Source of the DNA: SIG622 sp045604705
GTDB taxonomy: Bacteria; Bacillota; Clostridia; Oscillospirales; CAG-382
Length of the DNA stretch: 23,567 nt
Direction: 5' to 3'
NCBI GenBank assembly: GCA_045604705.1
Contig: JAZUOO010000017.1
Coordinates: 1 to 23,567 of the forward strand
How positions within the stretch are numbered: position 1 is the stretch's first letter; each line of letters starts with the position of its first letter. Below are positions 21,141-23,567 of this stretch, piece by piece. A program made the translations under genes and the position numbers. Under the pieces are notes generated by a model. The model saw only the letters and a list, made by a program, of their open reading frames with translations, had not been told where the DNA came from and did no database searches.

Positions 21141-23357
21141 ATGAAAAAATTATTTAGTCTTGTTCTTTCGGCGGTAATGCTTCTCTCATGTTTTGCATTT
21201 ACTGTTTCTGCGAAGGAATTTTCAGTTTCCGACGGCAAAGATATAACACTTGCCATTGATGATGTTTCTGCCAAGGCAGGCGATACGATTACCGTTAAGG
21301 TATTTGTAAAGTTTGCAGAAGGTCATGCAGGCATCTCCGATGGTCAGTTTGTTGTAAATTATCCCACAGATAAGTTAGAGCTTGTTATTGAAGAGACAAG
21401 TGGTAACATAACCAATCCGAAATGGCTGTTTCCCGGCGCAACTGTTCCTACGGTAGTACAGGAAGCAGCAGGTTCCATTACGGCAAGTTTTGCGAACTTC
21501 AACCCTGTGGCTCCCAATACAGCCGCAGACGGCGATTTCTTTGAAATGCAGTTTAAGGTAAAAGAGGTTGCCGAAGATACAACAGCTGACATTACATTTG
21601 CTACAGCTACAACTTCTACATATTTCAATACTACAGTTGATTTTATGCCTACTCGCGTTGAGGTTGAGCTCATTAACGGTTCCGTTGACATCAAAGCCGT
21701 GAAATACTTCAAGGCTACATTTGAATCTGCTCACGGCGAGGTTCCCGAAGCTATCAGCATTGCCGACAGAGACGAGGACGGAAATGCAGACGAAGCATTC
21801 CAATTCCCCGGATACGATGGCAAGCAGGACGAACACTTCACATTTGACGGATGGACAGACGGAACAACCGACTATGCTGCAAGCGATGAATTCACACTTA
21901 CAGAAGATGTTACATTCACGGCTAAGTGGATTGAAGACCCCAAGGCAACAGTAACATACGTTGACACAGCGGCAACAGCTCCCGAAGCAGTTACAGACTA
22001 TGTTGACACAGAAATCACAATCGCAGCTCCTGATGAAAATGTTCCCGAAAGCTTTGAATTCCTCGGCTGGACAGACGGACAGAACGTATACCAGGCAGGC
22101 AAAAAGCTTACAATTGATGCTGACGGTGTAACACTTACAGCTAAGTGGCGCGTTAAGGTAGCGGTTGAAGTAAACGGCGCTAAGGGTACAGCTCCCGAAA
22201 TTGGCGGCGAAATCGGAGAAGAAATCGATCTTCCCACAGAAGTTGAACTTACAAAGGTTAACAACGCATTCGTAGGTTTTGCACTCTCCGCAGGCGGCGA
22301 AGTTATCACAGGTAAGTACACAGTTAATCCCGAAGATACACTTTATGTAATTTGGGAAGAGGACGTTTCGGATGCAGGTATTATTGAAACAAAGGTAGTA
22401 TACAACAGCGCAACAAACGACTATACGGTTGATATGTACTTCTACGGTAAGGATGCAAATACGGTAGCATTCGGTTACACATACGGTGAAAACCTCACAT
22501 TCGTGGGCTTTGTGCCTGGAGCAGATCTCTTCGTACTTGATCCTTCTCTCGAAGTTAACGAAGAAGGCTACTACGCATACGGCGTAACAGACGAAGTTGA
22601 CGGTAAGATCGAAGGCGCAGCTGCAAGTTCAGGTAACGGCGTACACCTCGGCACAATCACATTTGCATACGAGCTTACCAAGGAAGACTATGCAACAGAT
22701 GATGCAGCTGACAACATTGCAATCACAGCTCCCGCATCGGTTGTTGAACACGTTTCCTCTGAGAAATACTTCCTCTATGTTCCCGCTGTTTCCGGTCTTG
22801 AAGTAGTAGGACGTCCTATTGTATTTGACGAAGCTATCGAATACGAAATGGTAGACGTTGTATACACCGTTAACGGCTCCGTTAAGGTTGTTCGTGAAGA
22901 CGGTACAGATCCCAAGAACATTGCTGAAATCGCTGTTCTCAACGCTCAGGGTAACAAAGTTAAGACATTTGTTATCGAAAATGAAAATATAGTTACGGAA
23001 GACGGTATATTCAGCTACGAAATCGGTCTTGCTGCAGGTGAATACACACTTGTAATCTCCAAGACAGGTTACCTTGACGCAAAGGTTGACGTAGAAATCG
23101 CAGTTCAGGAGGGTGCAGACGAAGAAGGCTTCGTTCCTACTCCCGTTGACGTTGAGCTTGCTACACTCATAGCAGGTAACGTTGCTGAAGATTTCGATGT
23201 AATTGACCATGACGACTTCGTAGGTATCACCTCTTCATTCGGCATGGGCGATCTTGAAGATAATCAGACAATTGCTCTTGATATTGATGAAGACGGTGTT
23301 GTAAATGTATTTGACCTTATATACGTCAAGGGTAACTATGGTGCAGAGGTTGAATAA
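21141..23357 (+). CDS. Secreted multi-domain cohesin-like/InlB-repeat/dockerin protein, 738 aa
   Basis: Signal peptide to about residue 24 (TVSA-K). Order of parts: a cohesin-like sandwich (~31-185), three InlB/Flg_new-type B-repeats (~186-405; each with an F-x-G-W or F-x-G-F core and ending in LTAKW, or VIW in the third), and a second cohesin-like sandwich (~412-566; YFYGKDANTVAFGYTYG). Then comes a carboxypeptidase-regulatory-like beta unit (~572-660; GEYTLVISKTGYLDAKV) and a C-terminal dockerin (~672-738) with loops NVAEDFDVIDHDD and the canonical DIDEDGVVNVFD. B-repeats commonly act as rigid adhesion spacers. The start follows a GAGGTGAAAGAGA ribosome site. Codon choice is narrow (ACA, GCA, GAA, GTA and CTT/CTC favoured), much as in glyQS, suggesting abundant expression. 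A scaffold or adhesion role is inferred. Confidence 0.78.
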   Translation: MKKLFSLVLSAVMLLSCFAFTVSAKEFSVSDGKDITLAIDDVSAKAGDTITVKVFVKFAEGHAGISDGQFVVNYPTDKLELVIEETSGNITNPKWLFPGATVPTVVQEAAGSITASFANFNPVAPNTAADGDFFEMQFKVKEVAEDTTADITFATATTSTYFNTTVDFMPTRVEVELINGSVDIKAVKYFKATFESAHGEVPEAISIADRDEDGNADEAFQFPGYDGKQDEHFTFDGWTDGTTDYAASDEFTLTEDVTFTAKWIEDPKATVTYVDTAATAPEAVTDYVDTEITIAAPDENVPESFEFLGWTDGQNVYQAGKKLTIDADGVTLTAKWRVKVAVEVNGAKGTAPEIGGEIGEEIDLPTEVELTKVNNAFVGFALSAGGEVITGKYTVNPEDTLYVIWEEDVSDAGIIETKVVYNSATNDYTVDMYFYGKDANTVAFGYTYGENLTFVGFVPGADLFVLDPSLEVNEEGYYAYGVTDEVDGKIEGAAASSGNGVHLGTITFAYELTKEDYATDDAADNIAITAPASVVEHVSSEKYFLYVPAVSGLEVVGRPIVFDEAIEYEMVDVVYTVNGSVKVVREDGTDPKNIAEIAVLNAQGNKVKTFVIENENIVTEDGIFSYEIGLAAGEYTLVISKTGYLDAKVDVEIAVQEGADEEGFVPTPVDVELATLIAGNVAEDFDVIDHDDFVGITSSFGMGDLEDNQTIALDIDEDGVVNVFDLIYVKGNYGAEVE

Positions 23358-23392
23358 TTAATTAACCGAAAATTGAATAAACAGTAGTTTCA

Positions 23393-23425
23393 CTCCCCGA
23401 TGCTTTGGTGTCGGGGAGATTTTTT
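23393..23425 (+). terminator. Intrinsic terminator of the cohesin/dockerin operon
   Basis: CTCCCCGA (23393-23400) pairs perfectly with TCGGGGAG (23411-23418), followed by ATTTTTTG. The remaining bases to the window end are AT-rich with no gene seen. Confidence 0.9.
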
Positions 23426-23567
23426 GAATTGACAGTTCACAGGGGCAGTTGATGAAACTATGACTTAGAGTTAAATGTTCATTTAAATGATGTGTTTATT
23501 ATTTGTTGTATGTGGTAATTTGGCAGTTTCTAAAATCTTTTATTGTTAGTGTAGAATTATTAATAAA

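Noticed and set aside
22629..23210. 193-residue minus-strand frame opposite the large surface protein
   Set aside because: A product of the biased codon use of the real gene; rich in Cys/Asn/Val without pattern.

Overview
The window looks like chromosomal DNA of a gut-type anaerobic Firmicute, class Clostridia and probably Oscillospirales/Oscillospiraceae. This is inferred from several things: a single-chain (alpha2) glycyl-tRNA synthetase, S-layer-homology, cohesin, dockerin and stalk-type surface proteins, an uncharacterised B12-binding-like radical SAM protein, Gram-positive sigma-A promoters and AGGAGG-like ribosome sites, and intergenic short repeats of a kind I recall from gut Clostridia. 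Species cannot be named. I see no rRNA, tRNA, CRISPR array, phage or intact transposon.

Layout. Positions 1-806 hold the 3' part of a PLP-dependent Orn/Lys/Arg decarboxylase. It is followed by a radical SAM protein (1010-2869), which converges through a bidirectional terminator on a PptA-like tautomerase and a small membrane protein (minus strand, 3011-3686). Two sigma-A promoters diverge at 3801-3919: one drives the small membrane protein, the other a Nudix hydrolase behind a foldable 5' leader. glyQS (4768-6159) converges on a secreted stalk-domain protein (6249-7694, minus). An M20 amidohydrolase (8006-9211) is followed by a promoter with a leader of about 310 nt in front of a class B penicillin-binding protein (9612-11795).

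From 12215 to 16581 there is a tight three-gene MacA/MacB-type exporter operon: a membrane-fusion adaptor with a duplicated core, an ATPase, and an FtsX/MacB permease. A mosaic of short intergenic repeats (16582-16966) separates it from a 948-residue S-layer-homology protein (16967-19813). Next come a decayed fragment resembling an alpha-L-fucosidase (GH29) and a strong promoter with a hairpin leader. The last two genes form an operon (20403-23357). Both encode secreted proteins that appear to carry cohesin-like and dockerin modules in one chain, and the second also carries three InlB-type B-repeats. A strong terminator closes the block.

How the genes work together: the right-hand 12 kb reads as a cell-envelope block with an exporter, an S-layer-type protein and a cohesin/dockerin assembly pair. 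The left half is mostly housekeeping. The best candidates for new biology are the cohesin-dockerin pair, the duplicated exporter adaptor with its Met/Gly tail, the module-repeat S-layer protein, and two promoter-proximal leaders (Nudix and PBP) that share a local hairpin motif. All assignments are from reading the sequence and from memory of families; no database search was run.
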